DNA of 64,000 nt. It comes from Paenibacillus senegalimassiliensis. GTDB taxonomy: Bacteria > Bacillota > Bacilli > Paenibacillales > Paenibacillaceae. The notes beneath the pieces were generated by a model that saw only the letters and a program-made list of their open reading frames with translations, was not told the DNA's origin and made no database searches. Location of the stretch: positions 124,001 to 188,000 of the forward strand of contig NZ_LN909046.1 in assembly GCF_001486585.1 (NCBI RefSeq), read 5' to 3'. Shown here in pieces: positions 9,306 to 18,030 of the stretch. The position numbers were made by a program, and so were the translations under genes. Each line of letters starts with the position of its first letter. The stretch's first letter is position 1.

Positions 9306-9362
9306 GAGTCAAATCCTCCTTGTCCGGTTGCTTGGGAACCGGGGCTTCTTCTTTGTTAGTTC

Positions 9363-9406
9363 ACATCTTAACACTGCCTGCCCGGTTTATTCTTGATTCA
9401 GATCAA
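9363..9406 (-). promoter_or_regulatory. Candidate activator-type promoter of the cupin gene with FNR-like box
   Basis: TTGATTCAGATCAA at 9393-9406 matches the classical FNR pattern TTGAT-N4-ATCAA. A minus-strand -10-like TAAGAT lies at 9368-9363 with no good -35 box, and the box centre falls about 42-43 bases from the expected start site, the normal position of a class II activator. Bacillus subtilis Fnr prefers TGTGA-N6-TCACA, so another CRP/FNR protein or chance is possible. Confidence 0.4.
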
Positions 9407-9413
9407 GAAAATG

Positions 9414-9466
9414 AAATAAAACAGGCAAGGACCTGGCAGAAGTTATGCCTGAGGTTCTTGCCTGCT
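9414..9466 (-). terminator. Terminator of the pectin minus-strand operon
   Basis: On the minus strand AGCAGGCAAGAACCT (in 9466-9451) pairs with AGGTCCTTGCCTG (9434-9422) and is followed by TTTTATTT. It lies 5 bases after the stop of the GDSL esterase gene. Confidence 0.85.
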
Positions 9467-9471
9467 TGAAT

Positions 9472-10182
9472 TTAAGCGTCGACGCCGACCGCACCGCCCA
9501 GCAGATGTTGCTTCAGCGTATCCAATCCTTCCGCACGGCGGATGGCCTGGGCAACCAGTCTGGCGATGTGGCGGGCGCCAGTATCGGAGAAGTGGGTATT
9601 ATCCTGGATACCATCAGGATAATTCGGATGGGCACCCGGCGGCAAATGCATGAACAGATGCCGCGAGCCCTCCTCGCCCAGTGCGCCGTAAAGGCGCTGG
9701 GAGGCGGTGAAGATATCAAGCAGGGGCGTGCCAGAGTCGGCTGCGAGCTGCTTCATCACCTGCGGATAAATGCCCACAGCCAGCGGGTCGGGCGTTGCTT
9801 CCGCTGTGAACATGCGACGGCTGACGGAGGTGAGCAACACCGGCGTGCCTCCTAGCTTACGGGCTGTGGCGATGAAGTGGCGCAAATTGTCCGGGTACGC
9901 TCCCTCGGCATCGGCATAACGTGCTGGGTCCTCTTGTTTACCATCATTGTGACCGAACTGAATCAGCAGAATATCGCCTGGTTGAAAATCCCGTTCAATC
10001 GCTTCCAGTCTACCTTCATCCAGAAACGATTTTGTACTGCGACCGTTGACGGCCCGGTTATCGATCCGTACGGAGTCGTCGAAATGATCCTGAAGGTACT
10101 CCCCCCAGCCGGTCATTGGCTTCTCGGTCGTTCCCTTGTGCGCTGCGGTGGAATCACCGGCAATAAATACGGTAAGTGACAT
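9472..10182 (-). CDS. SGNH/GDSL esterase, rhamnogalacturonan acetylesterase type
   Basis: 236 residues. The start at 10182 has TTAGGAGGAG upstream; an ATG at 10200 lies before that site and is rejected. SGNH blocks are visible: FIAGDSTAA (nucleophile Ser11), the NGRSTKSF block, FGHND, and the catalytic DNTHFSD near the C-terminus. The length and blocks fit RhgT/YesT/YesY-type enzymes that remove acetyl groups from rhamnogalacturonan fragments. No signal peptide, so it acts in the cytoplasm. It is downstream of uxaB-uxaA and likely in the same transcript. Confidence 0.85.
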   Translation of the reverse strand: MSLTVFIAGDSTAAHKGTTEKPMTGWGEYLQDHFDDSVRIDNRAVNGRSTKSFLDEGRLEAIERDFQPGDILLIQFGHNDGKQEDPARYADAEGAYPDNLRHFIATARKLGGTPVLLTSVSRRMFTAEATPDPLAVGIYPQVMKQLAADSGTPLLDIFTASQRLYGALGEEGSRHLFMHLPPGAHPNYPDGIQDNTHFSDTGARHIARLVAQAIRRAEGLDTLKQHLLGGAVGVDA

Positions 10183-10203
10183 GCTTACTCCTCCTAACAC
10201 ATA

Positions 10204-11691
10204 CTACAAGGTGACACCTGTTTTGAATATGGCCAGCTCACGAACTTCGTTTTGTTCGTTTTGTGTCTTGCGTCCGCTGGCGATGTCGATAATATCAGTG
10301 ATAAACTGCTCCAGTACCTCTTGCATTGGCGTCTCCAATACAGTTCCAGCGTTGAAGTCCATCCAATGCTGCTTGCGCTTGAACAATTGTTCGTTGGTCG
10401 CTACCTTCACCGTTGGCACAAAGCTGCCAAACGGTGTGCCGCGGCCGGTAGTGAACAGCACAAGCTGGCAATCCGCCGCAGCCAGGGCGGAGGAGGCGAC
10501 CAGGTCGTTGCCGGGCGCTTGCAGCAGGCTCAGGCCTTTCTTGCGTAGCTTCTCCCCATATTGCAGGACGTCAACCACCGGGGCGGTGCCAGCCTTCTGG
10601 GTACAGCCCAGCGACTTATCTTCCAGCGTGCTGATGCCGCCAGCCTTGTTGCCGGGCGAAGGGTTCTCATATACAGGCTCGCCATAGGACAGGAAATATT
10701 GCTTGAAATCGTTGATTAGAGAAACGATTTGCTCAAATACTTCCTGGTTCTCGGCACGAGCCATCAGCATCTTCTCGGCCCCGAACATTTCGGGGACCTC
10801 CGTCAGAATGGTGGAGCCCCCTTGCGAGATGAGAAAGTCGGAAAAAGCACCAAGCAGCGGATTGGCTGTAATACCCGAGAATCCATCGGAGCCACCGCAC
10901 TTCAAGCCGACGTTCAGCTCACTAAGCGGCACCGACTCGCGTCGATCATATCTGGCTGCTTCGTAAATCTCCTCCAGCAGCCTCAGTCCGGCCTCCAGTT
11001 CGTCTTCTACCTCTTGGGCGACGAGGAATTTGACGCGGTTCTCGTCATAATCACCCAGCCGCTCGCGGAACTCGGCTACAATATTGTTCTCGCAGCCCAG
11101 ACCCATGACGAGCACACCACCGGCATTGGGATGCTTGACGATATCCAGCAGAATACTGCGGGTCATTTGGTGGTCGTCGCCAAGTTGTGAACAGCCGTAG
11201 GGATGCTTAAGCACGGTAATATTGTCGAATGCCCCCAGATCAGGATGCTCTGCCTTGAAGGCACTGATCAACAACTCGGAGATACCGTTGACGCAACCCA
11301 CCGTTGGCACAATATAGAGATCATTGCGAATACCTGCCTTACCATTCCCCCGGACATAACCTTCAAAGGTTAAATCCCGCTTAGGATAAGTTACCGGCTG
11401 TAAATCTGGCACATATTCATATTGCTCGGTTCCGGCAAGGTTGGTCTTGACGTTATGCGTATGCACCCAATCTCCGGCAGCGATCTCCAGGGTAGCATGA
11501 CCGATGGGATAACCATATTTGATGATATCCTGATCTGCTGCAATGGGCTGCAGAGCCATTTTGTGTCCTTGAGGCACCGCTTCATGAGCAATAAGCTGTA
11601 AGCCTTGAAATTCCAGACTCTCACCAGCTTCAATGGGCTGCAAGGCTACGGCGACATTGTCGCGAGCGTTCATTTTCATTAATCGTTGCAC
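10204..11691 (-). CDS. uxaA: Altronate dehydratase (altronate hydrolase)
   Basis: 495 residues: an N-terminal SAF-like domain (about 1-95, ending GDWVHTHNVKTNLAG) and the D-galactarate dehydratase/altronate hydrolase domain (GYVRGNGKAGIRNDLYIVPTVGCVN, HPYGCSQLGDDHQMT, GLKCGGSDGFSGITANPLLG, TTGRGTPFGSFVPTVKV). It converts D-altronate to 2-keto-3-deoxygluconate in galacturonate breakdown. GTG at 11691 has GGGAGG 9 bases upstream; an ATG at 11679 forms a TAATG overlap with the uxaB stop and is the alternative. Translation is coupled to uxaB. Confidence 0.93.
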   Translation of the reverse strand: MQRLMKMNARDNVAVALQPIEAGESLEFQGLQLIAHEAVPQGHKMALQPIAADQDIIKYGYPIGHATLEIAAGDWVHTHNVKTNLAGTEQYEYVPDLQPVTYPKRDLTFEGYVRGNGKAGIRNDLYIVPTVGCVNGISELLISAFKAEHPDLGAFDNITVLKHPYGCSQLGDDHQMTRSILLDIVKHPNAGGVLVMGLGCENNIVAEFRERLGDYDENRVKFLVAQEVEDELEAGLRLLEEIYEAARYDRRESVPLSELNVGLKCGGSDGFSGITANPLLGAFSDFLISQGGSTILTEVPEMFGAEKMLMARAENQEVFEQIVSLINDFKQYFLSYGEPVYENPSPGNKAGGISTLEDKSLGCTQKAGTAPVVDVLQYGEKLRKKGLSLLQAPGNDLVASSALAAADCQLVLFTTGRGTPFGSFVPTVKVATNEQLFKRKQHWMDFNAGTVLETPMQEVLEQFITDIIDIASGRKTQNEQNEVRELAIFKTGVTL

Positions 11692-13118
11692 GGAATTTCG
11701 CCTCCCGTCTTTTGTATTACGGCCCGGGCACCCAGAGCATCCAACTGCTGGATGTCCTCCTTAAGTCTTGCGGTGAGGCCCGGAATATTGGTAAGATCTT
11801 CGCCCCACAATTCACTCTTCTGCAAAATCGATGGAACCAAATTCTCCGGCTGCTGCCAGGCTTCATCGAACAGAGCCAATACCTCAGGATTATCCTTGCG
11901 CTCCAGACGATCTCCACGATAAGCGAGTAGCAGGGCGGCCAGGGCAAGCGTGATCAGCTTCGGCAATTCTCCACGTTCCTGCTGGTAGCGTAGAAGTATC
12001 GGCAGCAACCGGGCCTTGAATTTCGACACGCTGTTCAAGGAGATTGAAGCCAACTCATGCCGGATAAAAGGATTCAGAAAGCGCTCTCTAACTGTGCGAG
12101 CATATTCCTCCAGCTCCGGCTTTGGCAAATCCAGCATTGGAATCAGTTCGTCTTCCAGTAGCTGCTTGACGTATACAGAGAAATCGGGGTCGGTCATCGT
12201 CTCTTCAACGGTAGAAATACCAGCGAGTAGACCCAGGGCAGCCATGGCAGTATGCGGAGCATTCAGTAAATGCACCTTCCGCTCGCGATATAAGGTCATG
12301 TCTTGGGTGAAGACGGCGTTAACTCCAGCTTGCCGCAAGGGAAGCCGCTCGGCCACTTCCTCAGGGCCCTCGATGACCCAAAGCAGATAAGGTTCAGCCG
12401 TAACCATCAGCCGATCGCTGTAACCCAGCTCTTGCTCCCACTCGGCGACCGTGTCATGCGGGAATCCGGGGACAATCCGGTCAACCAGGCTGCAACAGAA
12501 GGTATTCTCTTGCTGGGTCCAGCGGATAAAGTCGGTGCCCAGGTTCCAGTCTGCTGCGTAACGGAGCACGATGTCCCGCAATTGTTCTCCGTTACGGTCG
12601 ATCAGCTCGCAAGGAATGATGGTGAAGCCCTTCTTGCCAAGTTGAAAACGGCGATAGAGCAGAGCCGTCAGCTTGCCGGGAAAGCTGCTCTGAGGTCCGT
12701 CGTCCAGACGGTCCTTCGGATCATAGGCAATGCCCGCTTCGGTAGTATTCGAAGTAATGAATTCCAGGGAATTCTGCTCGGCCAAGGCAAGGAAACGTTC
12801 ATATTCGCTGTAAGGGTCCACGATACGGCTTATACAGCTCATAATCTCCGGCTTGCGTACTGTTTGTTCATCCATAATTCCGTTTAACAGCACAGTGTAA
12901 AGGTGGTCCTGGTTGTCGAAATGCTCGTTCCGCGGACTGGCCAGCGTTTTGACCATAACGACGCTGCCTTCGAACAAATTCTGGTTGTTCATCTGCTGAA
13001 CTTGCCACACTGTAAAGGCGCGGAGAAAGTTACCGTCACCGAATTGAATGACACGTTCCGGATAAGAGGGCAGATTAGGATAAAGAGTGCGGGATAGAAT
13101 GGTGGACATAGAAATCAT
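11679..13118 (-). CDS. uxaB: Tagaturonate reductase (altronate oxidoreductase)
   Basis: 479 residues of the long-chain mannitol dehydrogenase family: N-terminal IQFGDGNFLRAF nucleotide-binding motif, then NTTEAGI, IPCELIDRNGE, and HLLNAPHTAMAALGLLAG in the C-terminal domain with the family lysine/histidine active site. It reduces D-tagaturonate to D-altronate with NADH. The start has AAAGGAG upstream, with an alternative ATG nine bases later. It is first in the minus-strand operon uxaB-uxaA-GDSL esterase. A LacI-type operator candidate lies upstream at 13159-13174. Confidence 0.93.
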   Translation of the reverse strand: MISMSTILSRTLYPNLPSYPERVIQFGDGNFLRAFTVWQVQQMNNQNLFEGSVVMVKTLASPRNEHFDNQDHLYTVLLNGIMDEQTVRKPEIMSCISRIVDPYSEYERFLALAEQNSLEFITSNTTEAGIAYDPKDRLDDGPQSSFPGKLTALLYRRFQLGKKGFTIIPCELIDRNGEQLRDIVLRYAADWNLGTDFIRWTQQENTFCCSLVDRIVPGFPHDTVAEWEQELGYSDRLMVTAEPYLLWVIEGPEEVAERLPLRQAGVNAVFTQDMTLYRERKVHLLNAPHTAMAALGLLAGISTVEETMTDPDFSVYVKQLLEDELIPMLDLPKPELEEYARTVRERFLNPFIRHELASISLNSVSKFKARLLPILLRYQQERGELPKLITLALAALLLAYRGDRLERKDNPEVLALFDEAWQQPENLVPSILQKSELWGEDLTNIPGLTARLKEDIQQLDALGARAVIQKTGGEIPCND

Positions 13119-13158
13119 CGTCTCCTTTTATAATAGAGTGAGAATAACAGAATGGTGA

Positions 13159-13174
13159 ATGCACACGTGAACAT
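13159..13174 (-). promoter_or_regulatory. LacI-type operator candidate upstream of uxaB
   Basis: ATGCACACGTGAACAT is a 16-bp imperfect palindrome centred on CACGTG. On the minus strand TTCACG within it can serve as a -35 box with TTATTC 18 bases on. A near-identical sequence (one substitution) lies at 14517-14532, upstream of the LacI gene. Confidence 0.65.
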
Positions 13175-13249
13175 TTTTGAGTAAAAAAACACGGAGTCAT
13201 AAGTGAAAAAATTCTCAAGAGGTCAATAGGCTCCGAATTGTGCTTAACT

Positions 13250-13382
13250 AGGACCGAAGGCTATGCTTCCGATGTGTGTTTTTCCAAAACGCTTGAGCCC
13301 TCATGAATCTAGGGACGTAAGTAGCGGAGCTAAACGTTTTTGGAGAAAACGATTTCGGAAGCGTACGGGTACGTGAGCAACT
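13250..13382 (+). repeat. Interspersed intergenic repeat, copy B
   Basis: Second copy of the repeat at 8675-8777. It carries an extra segment of about 30 bases at roughly 13331-13361 that can itself fold (CGTTTT with AAAACG). It fills the space between uxaB's promoter and the end of the LacI gene. Confidence 0.75.
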
Positions 13383-13412
13383 CAAATGTTTCTGCAAGAA
13401 AGCAACGACCTC

Positions 13413-14429
13413 TTAAAGTTTGGCTACCGAGTGACGGGTCATCAGCCTTGTCGGCACAAATACTTGCCCACCCGTTGTTACATCCTGTGTAGAGTCGCCG
13501 TTCTTCGGCTGCATTAATTCAATCAGTGTGCGGGTGCCAAGCTCCCCAATATCAGCCACGGGCTTGCGAATCGTCGTGAGAGCAGGGTTGGTATATCGGG
13601 CGAATACGATATCGTCAAAGCCGATAAAAGAAATTTGATCCGGTATCGTGATGTTATGCGCGAAGCAAGCGTTCATCGCTCCAATGGCCATGTCGTCGTT
13701 GGCGCAGAAGACCAGCGTTGGCGGTTCGGGAAGGGATAACAACGTCTCCATGACCCGGTATCCGCTATCGATGCTATAGTCCCCGACCATCTGGTAGGTA
13801 GAGGGGAGTGAAAGGCCATGAGAGAGTAAGCTTTCCAGGAAACCTTGCTTGCGTTCAACCGCTGATTTGAAGCCGGGTTTGCCCTCGATAATCGCTAGTC
13901 GGCGATGTCCTTGGGCGATGGCATAATCCAGTGCTTCACGCACGCCCTCGCGATCATTAGCTACCACATTGGCGATGCCCGGATCATCCAACTGGCGGTT
14001 AAGCACAACCAGCGGAATCCCTGCACGCTTGACGTGATAGATGAAGGCATTGTCGGCCTCGCTTTGACTCATAACCAGAATGCCGTCGAAGCGTTGGGAG
14101 GAGATGCCTTCCAGATGAAGGATGCCGTCGATGCCGTGTACAGTAAGGCTGTAATTCTCGTCCAGGGCATGATGAATTCCCTTGATGGCCTCGACCAGAA
14201 AGCTGTCCGAAGTTCCCTCATCGATACTGGAGAAGAACAGGCCGATCGTATAGGATTTCTTCATGACCAGGCTTTTGGCGCTGAAATTAGGCACATAGTT
14301 CATTTCGGCGGCAATTTTCTCAATTTTGTCCCGAGTCTCCTTCTTGATCAGCGGGTTCCCGTTCAAGGCCCGGGATACCGTGGTGTGGGAGACGCCGGCT
14401 ACGCGGGCAATGTCTTTAATCGTAATCAT
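13413..14429 (-). CDS. LacI family transcription regulator
   Basis: 338 residues from ATG 14429, which gives the standard N-terminus: helix-turn-helix TIKDIARVAGVSHTTVSRALNG at residues 3-24, hinge helix near NFSAKSL, then the sugar-binding domain (GIPLVVLNRQLDD, ISFIGFDDIVFARYTNPALTTIRKP). A GGAGAAG site lies somewhat far (13 bases) upstream. A track-like extension to 14468 would put residues before the HTH and is rejected. Its place between uxaB and the transporter regulator, flanked by two copies of one palindrome, suggests it represses uxaBA and itself in response to a galacturonate-pathway metabolite (inference). Confidence 0.9.
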   Translation of the reverse strand: MITIKDIARVAGVSHTTVSRALNGNPLIKKETRDKIEKIAAEMNYVPNFSAKSLVMKKSYTIGLFFSSIDEGTSDSFLVEAIKGIHHALDENYSLTVHGIDGILHLEGISSQRFDGILVMSQSEADNAFIYHVKRAGIPLVVLNRQLDDPGIANVVANDREGVREALDYAIAQGHRRLAIIEGKPGFKSAVERKQGFLESLLSHGLSLPSTYQMVGDYSIDSGYRVMETLLSLPEPPTLVFCANDDMAIGAMNACFAHNITIPDQISFIGFDDIVFARYTNPALTTIRKPVADIGELGTRTLIELMQPKNGDSTQDVTTGGQVFVPTRLMTRHSVAKL

Positions 14430-14516
14430 AGCATCGTATCTTCTCCAAATAAGCAGAATAGGTTTCACGTTTTCATTTTAAGGCTCAAATTCTAAAAAAG
14501 TCAATTAAAATAAACT

Positions 14517-14532
14517 ATGCACACGTGAAAAT
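14517..14532. promoter_or_regulatory. Second LacI-type operator candidate
   Basis: ATGCACACGTGAAAAT differs by one base from the uxaB-side copy at 13159-13174. It lies 88 bases upstream of the LacI start and just before the AraC gene promoter, so it could control both divergent genes. Confidence 0.6.
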
Positions 14533-14536
14533 TAGT

Positions 14537-14566
14537 TTGTCATTAATTTACTGTAAGCGCTATAAT
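14537..14566 (+). promoter_or_regulatory. Promoter of the AraC-type regulator, with overlapping cre-like sequence
   Basis: TTGTCA at 14537-14542 and TATAAT at 14561-14566 with an 18-bp spacer. TGTAAGCGCTATAA at 14552-14565 matches the cre consensus except at one position and overlaps the -10 box, so CcpA could repress this regulator. Confidence 0.6.
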
Positions 14567-14601
14567 GAGAGTGGTATCTATTGGAAAAAGGGGCAATGGT
14601 T

Positions 14602-16851
14602 ATGAATAAAGGCAGGATGTTTTACAAAATCTTTATCCCTATTCTGATTCTTGGCGTAGGTCTCGTCGCTTCATTTGGCAGTTATATTTATTTCAGTACT
14701 GTAGGTTCGGTCATCGAGCGGGTGGCCGGAAGCAAGCAGAGTCTCATTACGCAAACAAAAAACAACTTCGAACACAAAATCCAGAGCATCGAATACGCCT
14801 TTGATACTTACAGCACAACCACCTCCTTTCGCGAAGTCGTAAACAATCCGCTTACTGCACAGGACTTCATCGCTTACCGCAATGTAAATTCGCAACTGAA
14901 CTATATCGCCACCATGGGGATGGAGGGGACGGAGTATGCCCTGATCAGCCTGGTACATAACTGGCAGGTGGCTGATGGCCGCCTGACCTTGCTAACCAAC
15001 GAAGAACGTGCGCAACTCGTGGATATGTATATTAAGCCTGGATCACAAAGCTTGTTCTGGATTCGTACCGATACCGGTATCCGGTTTGTGAATACGCTGC
15101 CCGTATTCTCTACTCAAAAGCAGGCGATTGCCCTCTCGGATATCTCCCTGGAAACGTTAGACCAGATGATCCAGACGGAGGAGTCTACCCCAGTGTTTAT
15201 CCTGAACAAGCAGGGAGACTTGATGTATGAAACGCATCCAGGCCAAGGCCTGCTTAGCGCAGGGGAACTGAAACGGATTGCCGAGCTGGCTGCTGCCGGT
15301 GATTCAAATGGGACACTGACTCCGGAGAAGTCGGAAGGCGGCCATTTGCCTGCCAAGCTTATTTACGCCAAATCCAGTTATAACAATTGGACTTATGTGA
15401 CGGTGCTGGATCAAGAGGAGATTGCGGGAGCGCTGAAAATGACCCGCTTTGGCCTCGTTACGTTAAGTTTGGTATTGACCTTGTTGATCGTCATTGTTGC
15501 TTATGTCATTGCTTCCCGTTATACGAAGCCCATTCAGCAAATCAAGCATCGGCTGCCTGGAGATACGCTTCCCGCCGCCAAGAACGAAATCGAGTGGATT
15601 ATCTCTTCTATCGATACCATTGTCTCCGAGAAGCAAAGCTTGGAGAGTCTCATGGAGGCAGAACGTCCGCAGCTTGAGACGCAGTTGATATTGAACTTGT
15701 TCCGCAGCCGGGTCTCGGCCGAGGAATTAGCTCAGAAGCTGGACCGAATTGGATACCACGAACTGGAGGGCTGGCGCTTTGTCACAATGCTCGTTCAACT
15801 GGATCATCTGGGCGACCGCCTGGCCTCCGACCGGGATTTGCTGCTGCTGGCCATCAATAAGCTGGTGGAAGAGAACATTTCCGCAGACCAGCGTATGCTG
15901 CCTATCTTGCTCAATGACAAGACCCAGGCCACCATTCTGATGTTCAAGGGGCAGAGTGAACAGGATATCCGCAAGCAAGTGCTGGAGAAAGCCACCCTGT
16001 TGATGAAAAGCGTCCGTGAATATTTGAAGGCATCGATCAGCGTTGGCATCAGCGAGATCTACGACAGCTTACTGGATAGCAAGCTGGCATGCGAAATGGG
16101 TAAACAGGCTTTACATCATCGCCTGAACCTTGGCAAGGAATCAATTATTTTCTACCAAGATATCTCCATGGTCCTGTCCGGCTCTGTACTGCTGCATTAT
16201 CCGGTAGAGCTGGAATCCCAGCTATTCGATGCCATTCGCCTGGGCGATGAGGAGCAGGTAAGCCAAAGTCTGTATCTGTTGCTCGCTGAAATGATGAAGA
16301 AGAACAAGAACTCCATGAACTTCGAGGTTGCTCTCGTGCGGTTCGTGAACAATCTGATTCAACTGGAGCAACTGCTTGGAATCGAAGTGCTATTAACCCA
16401 GAACAATTATGCGCTCTATCATGTGCTGCTGGACACCCGCAATCCCGAGGAGATCGAACGTATGCTGGTTAGCGAGGTCATTTTCCCCATGGTGCGGAGC
16501 ATCAAGGACAAGACGAATCAGCAGTTCCGCAGCTTATCTGAAGAGATTGCTGCGATTGTCCGGGCTGAATATGACCAGGAGTTGTCGCTGGACTACATCG
16601 CTGACCGGTTGCATTACAATCCCAATTATCTCAGCAGCATATTCCGTAAGGAATACGGTATGACATTCAGTGAATATTTGATGGGCTATCGCCTGGAAAT
16701 GGCCAAGAAATGGCTGGTCGAGACCAATATGACCGTGAAGGAAATCGGCGAACGGCTGCAATATCACAACTCGCAAAACTTTATCCGTTCCTTCCGCAAA
16801 AAAGAACATATCACGCCAGGAGAATTCCGCCGGATGAAGCAGGCCAACTAA
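14602..16851 (+). CDS. Membrane-bound AraC family regulator of sugar uptake
   Basis: 749 residues. ATG 14602 has AAAAAGGGG 8 bases upstream; earlier in-frame starts at 14581 and 14596 are too close to it. Order: membrane segment at about 6-30, extracellular sensor region, second membrane segment near 275-305 (GLVTLSLVLTLLIVIVAYVIA), a cytoplasmic middle region, and a C-terminal AraC DNA-binding domain (LSLDYIADRLHYNPNYLSSIFRKEYG, then MTVKEIGERLQYHNSQNFIRSFRKKEHITPGEFR). This one-protein receptor/activator type is common next to LplABC-type transporters in Paenibacillus. It probably activates the divergent transporter genes at 16919-19073 (inference). Confidence 0.88.
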   Translation: MNKGRMFYKIFIPILILGVGLVASFGSYIYFSTVGSVIERVAGSKQSLITQTKNNFEHKIQSIEYAFDTYSTTTSFREVVNNPLTAQDFIAYRNVNSQLNYIATMGMEGTEYALISLVHNWQVADGRLTLLTNEERAQLVDMYIKPGSQSLFWIRTDTGIRFVNTLPVFSTQKQAIALSDISLETLDQMIQTEESTPVFILNKQGDLMYETHPGQGLLSAGELKRIAELAAAGDSNGTLTPEKSEGGHLPAKLIYAKSSYNNWTYVTVLDQEEIAGALKMTRFGLVTLSLVLTLLIVIVAYVIASRYTKPIQQIKHRLPGDTLPAAKNEIEWIISSIDTIVSEKQSLESLMEAERPQLETQLILNLFRSRVSAEELAQKLDRIGYHELEGWRFVTMLVQLDHLGDRLASDRDLLLLAINKLVEENISADQRMLPILLNDKTQATILMFKGQSEQDIRKQVLEKATLLMKSVREYLKASISVGISEIYDSLLDSKLACEMGKQALHHRLNLGKESIIFYQDISMVLSGSVLLHYPVELESQLFDAIRLGDEEQVSQSLYLLLAEMMKKNKNSMNFEVALVRFVNNLIQLEQLLGIEVLLTQNNYALYHVLLDTRNPEEIERMLVSEVIFPMVRSIKDKTNQQFRSLSEEIAAIVRAEYDQELSLDYIADRLHYNPNYLSSIFRKEYGMTFSEYLMGYRLEMAKKWLVETNMTVKEIGERLQYHNSQNFIRSFRKKEHITPGEFRRMKQAN

Positions 16852-16873
16852 GGGATGCATGTGAGTTGACGGA

Positions 16874-16896
16874 AGCTTTCCACTTAGAGGAAAGCT
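16874..16896. terminator. Hairpin between convergent genes, possible terminator
   Basis: AGCTTTCC and GGAAAGCT form an 8-bp stem with a 7-base loop between the stop of the AraC gene and that of the permease on the other strand. There is no T tract, so termination strength is doubtful. Confidence 0.35.
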
Positions 16897-16918
16897 CCGC
16901 GCCCCGGCCTCTGGCTGA

Positions 16919-17803
16919 CTATCCTTTGACCGAGCCAAGCAAAGCCCCTTTGACGAAATGCCGCTGTACGAAGGGATAGGCGAGCAGCATAGGCACTGTG
17001 GCGATGACGATGACAGCCATCTTGATGGTTTGCGCTGGCGGGATGACGTCCACCGACGTGTTATCCGCCTGCATGCCGCTGGAGACGATGACGATTTGCC
17101 GCAGCAATACCTGGATCGGCCATTTGAGCGAGTCATTAATATAGAGAATGGCATTCATATAAGTGTTCCAGTAGGCCACGCCGTAAAATAAGGAAATGGT
17201 GGCGATGGAGGGCAAGGCCAGGGGGAGCATAATTTTGAAAAACACACCGAAATCGGTACAGCCATCAATTTTGGCCGACTCCTCCAGACTATCCGGAAGT
17301 GCCTGAAAGAAGTTGCGCATAATGATCAGATTGAAGGCATTGATGGCTACAGGAATGATCATGGACCAGTAGGAGTCGATCAAGTGAACGCTCTTAACGA
17401 CGAGAAAGGTAGGAATCATCCCGCCGCTGAACAGCATGGAGAATACAACCACGAAGTTGATGAAATTCCTTCCGTATAGATAGGTTCGCGATAAGCCATA
17501 TGCCATCAGAGAGGTCAAGATCATACTGACCACCGTGCCTGCCAGGGTGACGCCGATGGAAACTCCCAGCGCCTTGAAGATCGTAGGCGTAGAAAGAATG
17601 TATTTGTAAGCATCCAGTGAGAAGGTAGTAGGGAACAGAATAAAGCGCTTGGCCACCATCTCTTGGGTGGAGGCGAAGGAACTGGCGATGACATTAATGA
17701 AGGGAAGCAAACAGATAAGAGCAATCAGAACCAGAAGCGTGCTGTTAACAATAGTAAAAATGCGGCTGCCGATGGTTGTTCTTTTGCGTAAGGTTTGCGC
17801 CAT
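16919..17803 (-). CDS. Oligosaccharide ABC transporter permease, LplC/YtcP type
   Basis: 294 residues with six membrane segments, the LplC-type N-terminus (ICLLPFINVIASSFAS) and the EAA loop EESAKIDGCTDFGVFFKIMLPLALPS. The C-terminus YPFVQRHFVKGALLGSVKG is typical of YtcP/LplC. It should pair with the permease at 18099 and the lipoprotein at 19183 for uptake of pectic oligosaccharides. Unlike the usual LplB-LplC-LplA order on one strand, it is on the opposite strand and diverges from its partner. Confidence 0.9.
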   Translation of the reverse strand: MAQTLRKRTTIGSRIFTIVNSTLLVLIALICLLPFINVIASSFASTQEMVAKRFILFPTTFSLDAYKYILSTPTIFKALGVSIGVTLAGTVVSMILTSLMAYGLSRTYLYGRNFINFVVVFSMLFSGGMIPTFLVVKSVHLIDSYWSMIIPVAINAFNLIIMRNFFQALPDSLEESAKIDGCTDFGVFFKIMLPLALPSIATISLFYGVAYWNTYMNAILYINDSLKWPIQVLLRQIVIVSSGMQADNTSVDVIPPAQTIKMAVIVIATVPMLLAYPFVQRHFVKGALLGSVKG

Positions 17804-17863
17804 GAAGTGAATCCTCCTCCTAATCGGTTAACGTATCCAGCTTCACCATAACAGGGGTCTGGA

Positions 17864-17878
17864 ATTCCGTATATAATC
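17864..17878 (-). promoter_or_regulatory. Mirror-image promoter element, minus-strand copy
   Basis: On the minus strand this reads GATTATATACGGAAT, the same 15 bases found on the plus strand at 18016-18030. It contains a -10-like TATATA with no good -35 box, as expected for an activator-dependent promoter driving the LplC-type gene. Confidence 0.5.
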
Positions 17879-18015
17879 CCATTCTGAGGTGTTCTATAGG
17901 GGGACAAAACAACAGGTAGAAGCAGATGCTCATTAGCTTAGCTCATAATCATAGCTTAAGGTCCACAAGCCGCAAAACCGCGATACAAGCTGAACTGAAA
18001 TCGCTATCATGTAAT

Positions 18016-18030
18016 GATTATATACGGAAT
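18016..18030 (+). promoter_or_regulatory. Mirror-image promoter element, plus-strand copy
   Basis: GATTATATACGGAAT, a perfect inverted copy of 17864-17878, 69 bases before the start of the LplB-type permease. Both copies point outward in the divergent intergenic region. Confidence 0.5.

Noticed and set aside
16534..17154. 206-codon minus-strand frame over the AraC 3' end and permease
   Set aside because: Overlaps two convincing genes and reads as arginine/serine-rich shadow sequence.
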